64,000 nucleotides of DNA from JBBDST01 sp040904765. GTDB taxonomy: Bacteria; Actinomycetota; Nitriliruptoria; Nitriliruptorales; Nitriliruptoraceae. Below are positions 36,172 through 45,400 of the stretch, piece by piece; within the stretch, counting starts at the first letter, position 1; every line of letters starts with the position of its first letter. Both the position numbers and the translations under genes were made by a program. The notes below the pieces were generated by a model. It made no database searches. It was given only the letters and a program-made list of their open reading frames with translations, and was not told the origin of the DNA. The stretch lies in contig JBBDST010000026.1 in the NCBI GenBank assembly GCA_040904765.1, forward strand, positions 1 through 64,000, given 5' to 3'.

Positions 36172-36474
36172 GTGTACGCGGTAATTGCAACCGGCGGAAA
36201 GCAGTATCGGGTTCAGCCCGGTCAGGAACTCTCCATAGAAAAACTGGATGGTGGCGTCGGAGACGCAGTCACCCTCACCCCTGTGCTTGTTGTGAATGAC
36301 GACGGTGCAATTGAAACCGGCGAAGCATTGGCAGATCGCACCGTGAATGCGACTATCACTGCCCACACGCGCGCCGCATACATCCGTGTGTTCACCTACA
36401 AGAACAAGTCACGTCAGCACAAGCGTCGTGGTCACCGGCAGAATCTGACGACGATTCGTATCGAAGGAATCTGA
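36172..36474 (+). CDS. rplU: 50S ribosomal protein L21
   Basis: 100 aa protein that binds 23S rRNA near L20. The sequence starts 'MYAVIATGGKQYRVQPG' and ends with 'KSRQHKRRGHRQNLTTIRIEGI', both diagnostic. GTG 36172 has an AGGAGTGAG site. rpmA follows after 1 bp, the standard rplU-rpmA pair. Confidence 0.98.
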   Translation: MYAVIATGGKQYRVQPGQELSIEKLDGGVGDAVTLTPVLVVNDDGAIETGEALADRTVNATITAHTRAAYIRVFTYKNKSRQHKRRGHRQNLTTIRIEGI

Positions 36475-36475
36475 G

Positions 36476-36733
36476 ATGTCAACCAAAAAAGGTGGCGGGT
36501 CCTCGAACAACGGTCGAGACTCGAACGCAAAACGTCTTGGGGTAAAAAAGTACGGCGGTGAAGCGATTCTCGCCGGTGGCATCATCGTGCGCCAGCGCGG
36601 CACCAAAATTCACCCGGGCGAAAACGTTGGCCGCGGTGGCGATGACACGTTGTTTGCGCTGGTTGACGGTGCGGTGCGTTTCCGCAAGTCAGGCCCACGC
36701 ACAACCGCCAATGTGGACCCAATCGACGCCTAA
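36476..36733 (+). CDS. rpmA: 50S ribosomal protein L27
   Basis: 85 aa. The N-terminus 'STKKGGGSSNNGRDSNAKRLGVKK' reaches the peptidyl transferase centre in the family, and 'GGIIVRQRGTKIHPGENVGRGGDDTLFAL' is diagnostic. There is no N-terminal cleavage peptide of the Firmicutes type. A strong intrinsic terminator follows. Confidence 0.98.
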   Translation: MSTKKGGGSSNNGRDSNAKRLGVKKYGGEAILAGGIIVRQRGTKIHPGENVGRGGDDTLFALVDGAVRFRKSGPRTTANVDPIDA

Positions 36734-36750
36734 AGTGGCGCAAGTTTTGT

Positions 36751-36794
36751 ACGTAACGGGCGGCTGAAACAAGGCCGCCCGTTACGTTTTTTTT
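36751..36794 (+). terminator. Rho-independent terminator after rpmA
   Basis: A 14-bp stem (36751-36764 with 36774-36787), 9-nt loop and a following run of T (36787-36794). The best intrinsic terminator in the window. It separates rplU-rpmA from obgE, which must then have its own promoter or be read through. Confidence 0.93.
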
Positions 36795-36841
36795 GTGTTA
36801 TAACCGGCAATGCTGTCGCACAATGCGACCAAGGACACTTC

Positions 36842-38263
36842 ATGGATGCGACGTTTGTCGACGAATGCACCGTGTTTGTCCGAGGTGGCGATGGCGGGCA
36901 CGGGTCTGTGTCGTTTCGTCGTGAAGCGCATGTTCCTCGTGGCGGACCAGATGGCGGCGACGGCGGCCGAGGCGGCGATGTGGTGTTTCTCGCCGACGAG
37001 GACACCACGTCACTGCTTGACCTTCGGCGTCGTCCGCACCGCAATGCCGAAAATGGTGTGCACGGTGCAGGTAACAACCGCACCGGCCGTGACGGCGAAA
37101 CGCTCATGATTCGGGTGCCAGTTGGATGCCAGATTTACGATGCGGATACGAATCGGCTCGTTGCTGACTTGACCCGGCACGGGTTTTCGTTCACGGCTGC
37201 CCGGGGCGGACGTGGCGGGCGCGGCAACTTGTCGTTCACCAACCGTTTTCGACGCCTACCCACGTTTGCAGAACGTGGCGAAGCGGTCGCAGACCGGCGG
37301 TTGCGACTTGAGTTGAAACTCATCGCCGATGTTGGACTGGTGGGTTTGCCGTCGGCAGGAAAATCGTCGTTGATTCGCAAACTTTCGGCGGCAACACCAC
37401 GGGTCGAGTCATGGCCGTTTACCACCCTGACGCCCCATCTTGGGGTGATGCGTGCCGGAAACGCACCTGATGGCACCCCGATTGATGTAGTGATCGCAGA
37501 TGTTCCTGGACTGATTGAGGGTGCTGCAGAGGGCCGTGGGCTTGGGGTGACGTTTTTGCGTCATATTGAACGGTGTGCGGTGCTGGTGCATGTCATTGAC
37601 GCGGCTGCGTTAGAAGCTGACCGTGACCCGCTGACCGACCTTCGCGTGGTAATGCACGAACTTGCCCAGCATGACGCATCGCTGTTGGATCGGCCGGCTC
37701 TGATTGTGCTGAACAAAGTTGATGTGCCCGACGGACGCGACATTGCTGCGATGAGCACTGACGCCTTAAACGCTGCGTTCCCGCACCTGCCGGTCTTGCT
37801 CGTGTCAGCGTTGACAGGCGACGGCATCGAAGGATTGCGTTTTCGCTTAGGTGAACTCGTCTATGCCGATCGGCAACAGCGAGACACAGAAGAAGACGTG
37901 GATGATCTCGCCGAAACCACGATTATTCTCACACCTGCCGGTGAGGACTTTACGGTTGAAAAGCTTGCCGCCGGAGAGTTTTTGGTGCGTGGGGCGCGGG
38001 TTGAACGTTGGGTGCAGATGTTGCCGATCGAAGACCATGGTGCCGCCAGATACCTGCAAGGACGCCTACGCCGTGCCGGGGTTGAACGGGCCCTGATCGA
38101 AGCGGGAGCGCGCGATGGCGATGATGTTCAGATCGGCGCGAACGTGTTTGTGTTTGCCCCTGAAATTGACGATCTGCCCGATGAAGAACGGGAAGTAATT
38201 CTGGCGGGCGAACTTGACGATATCGACGATGTGAACGCCGCGCCAGAGGCAAGCAGGGAGTAA
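36842..38263 (+). CDS. obgE: Obg family GTPase CgtA
   Basis: 473 aa ribosome-associated GTPase involved in 50S maturation and growth control. The glycine-rich OBG domain lies at residues 1-160 ('RGGDGGHGSVSFRREAHVPRGGPDGGDGGRGGDVVF'), the G domain has 'GLPSAGKSSLIRKLSAATP' (Walker A), 'DVPGLIEGA' and 'NKVD', and an OCT-type C-terminal domain (about 345-440) is present, followed by an acidic tail. ATG 36842 has AAGGA upstream. proB follows 21 bp later. Confidence 0.97.
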   Translation: MDATFVDECTVFVRGGDGGHGSVSFRREAHVPRGGPDGGDGGRGGDVVFLADEDTTSLLDLRRRPHRNAENGVHGAGNNRTGRDGETLMIRVPVGCQIYDADTNRLVADLTRHGFSFTAARGGRGGRGNLSFTNRFRRLPTFAERGEAVADRRLRLELKLIADVGLVGLPSAGKSSLIRKLSAATPRVESWPFTTLTPHLGVMRAGNAPDGTPIDVVIADVPGLIEGAAEGRGLGVTFLRHIERCAVLVHVIDAAALEADRDPLTDLRVVMHELAQHDASLLDRPALIVLNKVDVPDGRDIAAMSTDALNAAFPHLPVLLVSALTGDGIEGLRFRLGELVYADRQQRDTEEDVDDLAETTIILTPAGEDFTVEKLAAGEFLVRGARVERWVQMLPIEDHGAARYLQGRLRRAGVERALIEAGARDGDDVQIGANVFVFAPEIDDLPDEEREVILAGELDDIDDVNAAPEASRE

Positions 38264-38284
38264 AGTTGGCGCCGAGGTGATTCT

Positions 38285-39409
38285 ATGACGCAACGTTTTG
38301 CCCGACCACAACGCGCGGTTGTGAAAGTCGGCTCGTCGAGTTTGCGTGGTGTCGATGGGCGTCTTGACACGGCACAGGTCACCAATCTTGCCACCCAGAT
38401 CTGTGCGGCACGAGCACGCGGCACCCAGGTGGTGTTGGTGTCATCGGGCGCGGTCGCTGCCGGCATGGGTTTGCTTGGCATGACGCGTCGCCCGCATGAT
38501 GTCGCAACGTTGCAGGCGGCAGCAGCGGTTGGTCAAAGCGAAGTAATCCAGACCTATCAGCGGGCGTTTGCGCTTGATAACACGACTGCAGGTCAGGTAC
38601 TGCTGGGTCAAGATGATTTCACACGTCGTAATCGTTACCTAAACGCAAAACAGTCGTTGTTGCGCCTGTTGGAACTTGGTGCGGTGCCGATCATCAACGA
38701 AAACGATGCAATCGCAACCGATGAACTAACCTATGGGGATAACGATCATCTTGCCGCACTTGTCACGACCATGCTTGACGCTGACCTGCTCGTGTTGCTG
38801 TCGGATGTTGACGGTCTGTTTGATGGCGATCCGCGCAGACCGGGCGCGCAACTGATCAATCAAGTTGACGATGTGGCGGCGCTTGATGCGGCCACGATTG
38901 GTGGGACCGGTTCGTTTGTCGGTTCGGGTGGGATGCAAACGAAAGTGTCGTCCGCGACTGTGGCGGTCTCAAGTGGGCGGCATGCCGTTATTGCCAACGC
39001 GCGGAGGCCTGAAGTGATCCGCGACGTCCTGGCTGGCGAGCCGGTCGGAACGTGGTTTGTGGCCCAGTCGCGACACACTGAGGCGCGCCGCCTGTGGATC
39101 GCGTTTGCGCTTGCCCCGCGCGGGCAGATCACCATCGATGACGGTGCGGTCGTGGCGTTGACGACGCGTGGCAGTTCACTTTTGAGTGTGGGAGTAAAAG
39201 CCGTAGCAGGCGGTTTTGTCAGCGGCGACGCAGTTGAAATCGTGACGGTTGATGACACTGTCGTGGCGCGCGGCATCGTCGCGTATGACGCCGGCGATCT
39301 GGAAAAAATTTGTGGCATGTCAACCGATGATGCCGCACAAATTTTTGGGGCCGGTTTCGCACGTGAAGTCATTCACCGTGACGATTTGGTACTGACACAA
39401 CTCACCTAA
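38285..39409 (+). CDS. proB: Glutamate 5-kinase
   Basis: First step of proline synthesis: phosphorylation of glutamate. 374 aa. The amino-acid kinase domain (1-260) carries 'VVKVGSSSLRG', 'VSSGAVAAGMGLLGM' and 'NENDAIATDELTYGDNDHLAALV', and the C-terminal PUA domain (about 280-360) ends the protein, as in the feedback-regulated long form. ATG 38285 follows GAGGTG. proA is not in the window; obgE-proB adjacency is common in actinobacteria. Confidence 0.97.
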   Translation: MTQRFARPQRAVVKVGSSSLRGVDGRLDTAQVTNLATQICAARARGTQVVLVSSGAVAAGMGLLGMTRRPHDVATLQAAAAVGQSEVIQTYQRAFALDNTTAGQVLLGQDDFTRRNRYLNAKQSLLRLLELGAVPIINENDAIATDELTYGDNDHLAALVTTMLDADLLVLLSDVDGLFDGDPRRPGAQLINQVDDVAALDAATIGGTGSFVGSGGMQTKVSSATVAVSSGRHAVIANARRPEVIRDVLAGEPVGTWFVAQSRHTEARRLWIAFALAPRGQITIDDGAVVALTTRGSSLLSVGVKAVAGGFVSGDAVEIVTVDDTVVARGIVAYDAGDLEKICGMSTDDAAQIFGAGFAREVIHRDDLVLTQLT

Positions 39410-39417
39410 ACCGGTTT

Positions 39418-39801
39418 TCAGCAGCGAAATGGCGGGATGATCGCAAGTTTTCGTAGTTCGGCTGCCAACGTGCGGCGGATACGCCAGGCGCCGCCATCCT
39501 TGGCGATGCGCGCAGCTAGGCGGCTCAGCGCTGCAGCGACGAGCGCATCTTGGGGTTCACGTCCTTGGGCTTTGAGCTCATCAAGCCACTGCACGGGTGA
39601 AGCGTGACCCCGTTCGCGGTTGCAGCGCCGGCACGCAGCAACCTCGTTTTCGGCCCACGACGGCCCGCCCTTGGCACGCGCAATCAGATGTTCGGTTGTC
39701 GCAGGGTTGTTGTGGGTGAACGGCGCACGGCACCACACGCACTGCGCCCCGTCGCGTGCCACAATGGCGTCACGACGGTGGGCTTGTGACGGTTGACTCA
39801 T
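39418..39801 (-). CDS. HNH endonuclease domain protein
   Basis: 127 aa. An HNH/ββα-metal motif is visible: 'CVWC' and 'CRRCN' Cys pairs around 'TEHLIARAKGGPSWAENEVAACRRCN', giving the H-N-H core with structural zinc. The C-terminal half is helical. Stand-alone HNH proteins of this size are common in actinobacteria and their roles are mostly unknown; no phage or restriction gene is adjacent. It converges on proB with 8 bp between stops. Confidence 0.85.
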   Translation of the reverse strand: MSQPSQAHRRDAIVARDGAQCVWCRAPFTHNNPATTEHLIARAKGGPSWAENEVAACRRCNRERGHASPVQWLDELKAQGREPQDALVAAALSRLAARIAKDGGAWRIRRTLAAELRKLAIIPPFRC

Positions 39802-39828
39802 CGCTTAAGGCCAGCCTGGTCGTGCGGC

Positions 39829-40797
39829 TTACGGGACGATTAACAGCTTGCCAGACGTTGTGCCCGACTCGATGTCGTCATGAGCCTGCTTGGCTTTGTC
39901 AAGCCCGTAGGTTTTATGCACCAGCAGGCTCAAGCGACCATCGGCAGCCTTGGCGAACAGCTCGTCGGTGCGCATCCGCAGTTCTTCTGAGGTGCGCGTG
40001 TAATGTGCCAGCGACGGGCGGGTGAGAAATAGTCCGCCGGACTTGTTCAGCGTCTGCGGATCGATTGGCGGTACCGGGCCTGAAGCGTTGCCGTACAGCA
40101 CTAGCATCCCGCGCATGGTGAGGCTTGCAAGGGACGCCTCGTAGGTGGTTTTACCAACCGAGTCGTAGACGACGTCTGCGCCAGCGCCACCAGTGAGCGA
40201 ACGCACCGTTGCGGCAATGTCGACGTCGCGGTACAGAATGATTTCGTCTGCGCCGAGCCGACGCACTTCGGCAGCTTTCGCTTCCGTTGAGGTGCAGGCA
40301 AGGACACGCGCGCCGCGTTCTTTGGCCAGTTGCACCAGCAGTCGGCCTACACCACCTGCTGCGGCATACACCACGGCGGTGTGGGTGTCGTTTAACGGGA
40401 ATGTTGATGTGGCCAGATAGTGGGCGGTTACGCCTTGCACCATCAGTGACGCTGCAGATTCAAGGTCAAGCGCGTCTGGGACGGGTACGAGGTTGTTGGC
40501 CGCGACAATGACTTCTTCTGCGTAAGAGCCAAGCCCGGATGCCCATGCGACCCGATCGCCGACGGCAAAGCCGTTCACGGAAGTACCAACTGCCGAGATA
40601 ACGCCGGCACCTTCGATTCCTATGGGGGAGGGAAGCGCCATGGGATACAGGCCGCTGCGCTGGTAGGTGTCGATAAAGTTCACTCCGGCAGCCGCGACCG
40701 TCACACGGACTTCGCCTTCAGCGGGTGTAGGAACGTCCTTGTCGACGAGTTCGAGAACGTCACTGCCCCCGTTAGTGCTGTACTGAACTGCGCGCAT
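39829..40797 (-). CDS. NADPH:quinone oxidoreductase-like MDR protein
   Basis: 322 aa zinc-independent medium-chain reductase. It begins 'MRAVQYSTNGGSDVLELVDKDVP', has the quinone-reductase motifs 'AAGVNFIDTYQRSGLYPM' and 'GIEGAGVI', and a Rossmann motif 'AAAGGVGRLLVQLAKERGARVL'. The zinc-site cysteines of alcohol dehydrogenases are absent. ATG 40797 has AAAAGG upstream; the extension to 40854 is rejected. Substrate unknown, likely quinone or other electrophile reduction with NADPH. Confidence 0.92.
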   Translation of the reverse strand: MRAVQYSTNGGSDVLELVDKDVPTPAEGEVRVTVAAAGVNFIDTYQRSGLYPMALPSPIGIEGAGVISAVGTSVNGFAVGDRVAWASGLGSYAEEVIVAANNLVPVPDALDLESAASLMVQGVTAHYLATSTFPLNDTHTAVVYAAAGGVGRLLVQLAKERGARVLACTSTEAKAAEVRRLGADEIILYRDVDIAATVRSLTGGAGADVVYDSVGKTTYEASLASLTMRGMLVLYGNASGPVPPIDPQTLNKSGGLFLTRPSLAHYTRTSEELRMRTDELFAKAADGRLSLLVHKTYGLDKAKQAHDDIESGTTSGKLLIVP

Positions 40798-40952
40798 GTG
40801 TGTGGCCTTTTCGCGTCGGTAACCGTTCGAACACGACCTTAGCCGCGTTTGCACCAGTATGGTAGGGAAGTTCAGTGAGGGTCAGGTGTCGTTGGGGTGG
40901 GTAGCCTTAACGGTGGCGTCTGAATACTGCCAGGCGCGGTTGAGGAGCGGAA

Positions 40953-41852
40953 GTGTCTGAACAGTTCGGGCCGTTCACTGGAGTGAACGACGTGAGTGAG
41001 CGTCTGGCTGCAGTCGATTATCTCGCTGATAAAGCGATCGAGACGGTCGTGTATCTCGCTGAACGTTTAGGGAAACCCATTCTGGTTGAGGGACCTGCCG
41101 GAGTGGGAAAAACCGAACTGGCACGGGCAATTGCGACTGCGCGCAATGCAGATTTGATCCGGCTGCAGTGTTACGAAGGGCTGGACGAAGCCAAAGCGTT
41201 GTATGAATGGAACTACAAGAAGCAGCTGTTGCGGATCACCCATGCACGAAGCGGTAGTGCTGAAGAGTCGTGGGACAAGGTTGAAGACGACCTGTTTGGC
41301 GAGGAATATCTGCTGGAACGGCCCCTGTTGAAAGCGCTTCGAAACACCCGTGCGACCGTGCTGTTGATCGACGAGGTTGACAAGGTCGATTTCGAATTTG
41401 AAGCGTTACTGCTTGAAATTTTGTCAGAGTTTCAAATCACCATCCCTGAACTTGGTACCGTTACCGGCACACGGATCCCGTTTGTGCTGTTGACGTCAAA
41501 CAACACGCGTGAACTGTCTGAAGCCTTGAAGCGCCGTTGTCTGTATCTGCACATCGATTACCCCAGTATGGAACGCGAAAAACAGATCGTGTTGGCGAAA
41601 GTGCCTGAGGCATCCGAGCAGCTGGCCGAACAGCTCGTTCGGATCGTGCGGTCCTTGCGCCAATTGGAACTGAAAAAGCCGCCGTCGGTGTCTGAAACAC
41701 TCGACTGGGCCCGCACCCTGCTTGAACTCGGTTTTGGCAACATCGACGCTGATGTGGCGATCGGGACGATGAACGTGCTGCTCAAATATCAGCAAGACAT
41801 CGAAAAAGCCGTACGTCACTTGGCAACACCGTCGCATCCGGAGATGAACTGA
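40953..41852 (+). CDS. MoxR-family AAA+ ATPase
   Basis: 299 aa. Walker A 'EGPAGVGKTELARAIA' at about residues 44-59, Walker B 'TVLLIDEVDKVDFEF', sensor 1 'LLTSNNTRELSEALKRRCLYLHIDYP' and the lid region. The MoxR clade typically works with a von Willebrand A domain protein to mature or load metals into an enzyme; a VWA gene lies two genes downstream. GTG 40953 is preceded by GAGGAGCGG. A CO-dehydrogenase accessory role (CoxD-like) is possible, but no cox structural genes are present. Confidence 0.92.
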   Translation: MSEQFGPFTGVNDVSERLAAVDYLADKAIETVVYLAERLGKPILVEGPAGVGKTELARAIATARNADLIRLQCYEGLDEAKALYEWNYKKQLLRITHARSGSAEESWDKVEDDLFGEEYLLERPLLKALRNTRATVLLIDEVDKVDFEFEALLLEILSEFQITIPELGTVTGTRIPFVLLTSNNTRELSEALKRRCLYLHIDYPSMEREKQIVLAKVPEASEQLAEQLVRIVRSLRQLELKKPPSVSETLDWARTLLELGFGNIDADVAIGTMNVLLKYQQDIEKAVRHLATPSHPEMN

Positions 41853-41853
41853 G

Positions 41854-42966
41854 ATGGAGGGGGAAGCAAAGTCGAACGACCGGCGCATCCTAACCATCGG
41901 TGTCACCACGATGGTGGTGTTTTTGCTGATTGGTGTCGGCTCTGCCGCCGTGTTTTCCCGGCCCGCATGCCGACTGGTTGCGCCCACGTTTGTGGCCTTA
42001 GACGTCACCGTTGGTAGCGACAATGACCCTCTGGCGGCGTTTGGCAATGACGACCTGGCGCGCTTTGTTGCCGCGGTGGATCAGGCGGTTGAGCGCGACG
42101 TGACGGCTGTTGATGCTTTCGGCTCCGACCGGCTGACACTGTTTGGGCCGCGCCTGGCAGCCATAGGCGCCTCTGTACTGCTGTTTGATGACATGCACCG
42201 TCCAACAGGCCAAGTCTTGTTTCGTGACGCAACCGTGGTAGGCGGTGGCGACGCGCTGTATGCGCTGGCACTGACCAACCCCACTTCAGGCCAGATCGAT
42301 GCGCTGCAACCGATCGGCTCTGATTTGACTGCGCGCACCTGCGTTGAACTTGCGCTCGTGTCCACACCGCTCGCCTTTTTTTTGGATGCCGCTGATGGTG
42401 AGGTGCTGTTGCTTCGGGCAGATGAAGACGGCGAGGAGCCGTTCGTGGAAGTCCGGGACCCCAACGCCGGTCGACGCTTAGAGACGCCGGTCGAGTTGAC
42501 GATCGGCTCGGCAGGACAGCATGGGGTGCGCACCGCAGGAGTGTTCTTCGGCGGCCTCATCGTGTTTAGCCAGGCCCTCACCAGCACACCAAACGACACG
42601 GTTGTGTGGGGCATTGACCGCAACGACGGCAGTATTCGATTCACCGTGAGTGCCCAGCAGGTGCGTGATGTCGCCAACATTACTGGAGACGTTGCGGTAT
42701 CGCTGCGGCGAAACGCTGATGGTGTGGCACTGGTACTTGCCGATGATGACCGTGAGATACTTCTTGACGTAGCAGACGACGACGGTGCACTTGCGCTCAC
42801 CACTGACATCAAACCTCAGCTTGCGTTATCGGCACGCTATACGCCGGTGTTCTCCGAGCATCCTCAAGTGACGCTTCGTGACATCATCGCCTACGGCAAC
42901 ACGGATGTGCTGCTGGTCAGTAGTGGCGAACACACGATCGTGCTGCATGTTCCCGATGCACGCTAA
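41854..42966 (+). CDS. Membrane-anchored extracytoplasmic protein in MoxR/VWA unit
   Basis: 370 aa; no recognised family. One transmembrane segment at about residues 12-34 places the rest outside the cell. That part is rich in short strands and repeated 'D.DG' turns ('AADGEVLLLRADEDGEEPFVEV', 'VWGIDRNDGSIRFTVS'), a pattern reminiscent of PQQ-like or other beta-propeller repeats, but no clear repeat unit could be fixed. Two Cys occur (near residue 50 and in 'TARTCVELAL'). It starts 1 bp after the MoxR stop and is 11 bp before the VWA gene, so it is probably part of the same system. Confidence 0.8.
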   Translation: MEGEAKSNDRRILTIGVTTMVVFLLIGVGSAAVFSRPACRLVAPTFVALDVTVGSDNDPLAAFGNDDLARFVAAVDQAVERDVTAVDAFGSDRLTLFGPRLAAIGASVLLFDDMHRPTGQVLFRDATVVGGGDALYALALTNPTSGQIDALQPIGSDLTARTCVELALVSTPLAFFLDAADGEVLLLRADEDGEEPFVEVRDPNAGRRLETPVELTIGSAGQHGVRTAGVFFGGLIVFSQALTSTPNDTVVWGIDRNDGSIRFTVSAQQVRDVANITGDVAVSLRRNADGVALVLADDDREILLDVADDDGALALTTDIKPQLALSARYTPVFSEHPQVTLRDIIAYGNTDVLLVSSGEHTIVLHVPDAR

Positions 42967-42977
42967 GGGATGACATC

Positions 42978-44357
42978 ATGACGTTCAACGGCGCACCCGT
43001 GCACCTACCTGGCGTACACCAGCGGGTCATGGCGTTCCTTGCGGCGTTACGGCGCGGCGGTGTCGCAACAACCCCGTCTGTTGCTATCGATGCGTTGCGT
43101 GCTTTGGGTCAGCTTGACTTGTTGCAACGAAACCAGGTGCGCGAAGCGTTGGCAGCAGTGTGTGTCACCACGCCGTCACAACGACCGGTCTTTGATGACC
43201 TGTTTGACCTGTATTTTCCGCTGTACAGCGTGCCTGACGACTCTGCCGAAGATAGTGTCGACAAAGACGCGTTTCTGCGCACGTTGCAGGACGCGCTCGC
43301 AAACGACGACACCGAACAACTACGGCAACTTGCCCGGCAAGCAGTTGACGCCTTTGGTCGGGTAGATGGCCGTGACGGCATCCCCGGCTATTTTCAGTAC
43401 CGGGTGTTTCGTGCGCTTGATATGGCAGCAATCGAGCAGCTGCTGTTTGACGCGGTGCAAGACGACCGCGACTCGCCATTCACTCCACTTGAAGAACGCC
43501 TCGCCAAAGAAGAATTCGCGGCCCGTGTCCGTGCGTTCGAAGATGACGTCGCCGCTGAAATTCGGCGGCGCGCAGCCGATCAGCGCGGGCTTGATCCGGT
43601 CGCGAAACGCACCGTTCAGCCGCCGTTAGAAGAACGCGACTTATTTCACATTACCGCAGCCGAACAAGCCCAACTGCGCGGACAGATCCAGCCGTTAGCA
43701 CGCAAACTTGCTTCACGTGTGGCGGTAAAACGGCGCAGCGGGCGCGATGGGCGCCTCGATATGCGCCGCACAGTCCGTCGTTCACTGGCAACCGGCGGAG
43801 TGCCGTTCGAACCGGCGTTTCGTCCCCGCAGACCACACAAACCGGAACTGTTCGTGATCTGTGACGTGTCCGGATCAGTCGCATCCTTCGCGCGCTTCAC
43901 TCTGCTTTTGGCCCATGCCCTACAGTCACAGTTTGCCAAAGTGCGGTCGTTTGCGTTCATCGACACGATGGATGAAGTCACCGGCCATTTTGACGCACCC
44001 GACGCTGCCGATGCGATGCAACATATGCTCGAAAACGCCGATCTGGTCTGGCTCGACGGACATTCAGACTACGGGCATGCGTTGCTGCGATTCCATGAAC
44101 GCTACGCCGCAGAACTCACCCCACGTTCGACCGTGCTCATTCTTGGAGACGCCCGCAACAACTACCGCCAGGCATCAAGCTGGGTGGTAGCTGACATGGC
44201 ACGCCGCGCGCGTCACGTCTACTGGCTTAATCCTGAACCGTTGCCCTACTGGGACACCGGTGATTCGATCGCCGCAACGTACGCACGACATGTCGATGAG
44301 ATGATCGAAGTGCGCAACCTGCGTCAACTTGCCGCATTTGTGGAACGCATCGCATGA
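42978..44357 (+). CDS. VWA domain protein, CoxE-like
   Basis: 459 aa. The C-terminal half contains a von Willebrand A domain with an intact MIDAS start 'VICDVSGSVASFARF' (DxSxS) at about residue 293, followed by the 'FIDTMDEVTGHF' and 'LDGHSDYGHALLRF' strands and 'VLILGDARNNYRQA' . The N-terminal half is helical and charged, as in CoxE/YehP-type proteins. It is the usual partner of a MoxR ATPase, here two genes upstream. Its stop overlaps the nadD start (ATGA). Confidence 0.9.
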   Translation: MTFNGAPVHLPGVHQRVMAFLAALRRGGVATTPSVAIDALRALGQLDLLQRNQVREALAAVCVTTPSQRPVFDDLFDLYFPLYSVPDDSAEDSVDKDAFLRTLQDALANDDTEQLRQLARQAVDAFGRVDGRDGIPGYFQYRVFRALDMAAIEQLLFDAVQDDRDSPFTPLEERLAKEEFAARVRAFEDDVAAEIRRRAADQRGLDPVAKRTVQPPLEERDLFHITAAEQAQLRGQIQPLARKLASRVAVKRRSGRDGRLDMRRTVRRSLATGGVPFEPAFRPRRPHKPELFVICDVSGSVASFARFTLLLAHALQSQFAKVRSFAFIDTMDEVTGHFDAPDAADAMQHMLENADLVWLDGHSDYGHALLRFHERYAAELTPRSTVLILGDARNNYRQASSWVVADMARRARHVYWLNPEPLPYWDTGDSIAATYARHVDEMIEVRNLRQLAAFVERIA

Positions 44358-44926
44358 CGACGCGACGTATCGGACTGTTCGGTGGCAGCTTCGACCCGCC
44401 ACACAACGGGCATCTAAAGGTCGCTGAGGCTGCCCGTGCAACACTTAAACTCGATGAGGTCCGATTCGTTGTTGCGGCCCGCCCGTGGATGAAATCGACG
44501 GTCGCGTCGCCCATTCAGCGGGTCGCAATGACCCAACTGTTGATCGGCGACACGCCAGGGTTAGTGGTTGACGCCAGCGAACTTGACCGGGACGGCCCGA
44601 CCTACACGGTCGACACTTTGGAGGCGATAGCAGCCCAACAACCTGACGCCGAACTGGTGTTTCTGCTTGGTGTCGACACGGCCGCCCAGTTAGCATCATG
44701 GCATCGGGTTGATGATGCGCTTTCTCTCGCCCAGTTTGTGGTCCTCACCCGGCCTGGCTACCAGCCAGACGGCAGCATCACTTTGCCGGTGATTGACGTG
44801 CCGGAACTTGCCATCTCCTCGGCCGAGATTCGTGCCCGGCTCGAAAATGGCGATGACGTCGCTAGGCTCATCCCAGCGACCGTATTGTCTTACATCGCAG
44901 AACACGGCCTGTATACCCAGGCTTAA
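44354..44926 (+). CDS. nadD: Nicotinate-nucleotide adenylyltransferase
   Basis: 190 aa enzyme of NAD synthesis, joining ATP and nicotinate mononucleotide. The nucleotidyltransferase motif 'GLFGGSFDPPHNGHL' (HxGH) is near the N-terminus and 'ISSAEIRARLENGDDVARLIPATVLSYIAEHGLY' (ISSTxIR) near the C-terminus. Start and VWA stop share ATGA, suggesting translational coupling that links this core gene to the MoxR/VWA unit. rsfS follows, as in most bacteria. Confidence 0.96.
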   Translation: MTTRRIGLFGGSFDPPHNGHLKVAEAARATLKLDEVRFVVAARPWMKSTVASPIQRVAMTQLLIGDTPGLVVDASELDRDGPTYTVDTLEAIAAQQPDAELVFLLGVDTAAQLASWHRVDDALSLAQFVVLTRPGYQPDGSITLPVIDVPELAISSAEIRARLENGDDVARLIPATVLSYIAEHGLYTQA

Positions 44927-44969
44927 GCACACCACCCGTAAGCCGTGAAGGCTTCAGAAAGAGCAGCAC

Positions 44970-45398
44970 GTGCCGGCAACAGACGAGGCAGTAGCCGCAG
45001 CAGTCAGTGCGGTCGACGCCGCAGAAGACGTGAAAGCCAGCAATCCGCGCATGTTTGACGTCGCAGACGTGCTTGCACTCGTTGACGTCTTTGTGATGGT
45101 CACCGCCGGAAGCGACCGGCAGTTGCGTGCCGTCGCCGACCGGATCGAACAACAACTCCGGGAACAAGACCGCAAGCCCCTGCATCGTGAAGGCAGCGCC
45201 GAGGCTGGCTGGCTGCTGCTCGACTTTGGGGATGTCGTCTGCCACCTGTTTAGCGAAGAACAACGCGACTTCTACTCGCTTGAACGGCTGTGGGCTGACG
45301 TGGCCGAACTTGACCCCCACTCGGGCGCTGTCGTGGTGCCTGCCACACCGCGACCACCGGCAGAACCGCTCGACTTTGAACCCAACGAAGAGCAGTAA
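44970..45398 (+). CDS. rsfS: Ribosomal silencing factor RsfS
   Basis: 142 aa protein that binds L14 and blocks subunit joining in starvation. The family core reads 'LVDVFVMVTAGSDRQLRAVADRIEQQL...DRKPLHREGSAEAGWLLLDFGDVVCHLFSEEQRDFYSLERLWADVAELD', which is diagnostic. The last 30 residues are a Pro/Glu-rich tail. GTG 44970 has AGAAAGAG upstream. It lies 2 bp before the phosphatase gene. Confidence 0.96.
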   Translation: MPATDEAVAAAVSAVDAAEDVKASNPRMFDVADVLALVDVFVMVTAGSDRQLRAVADRIEQQLREQDRKPLHREGSAEAGWLLLDFGDVVCHLFSEEQRDFYSLERLWADVAELDPHSGAVVVPATPRPPAEPLDFEPNEEQ

Positions 45399-45400
45399 CG

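Noticed and set aside
42081..42812. 243-codon minus-strand frame
   Set aside because: It is antisense to the extracytoplasmic protein gene and Ser/Thr/Arg-rich, typical of a shadow frame in GC-rich DNA.
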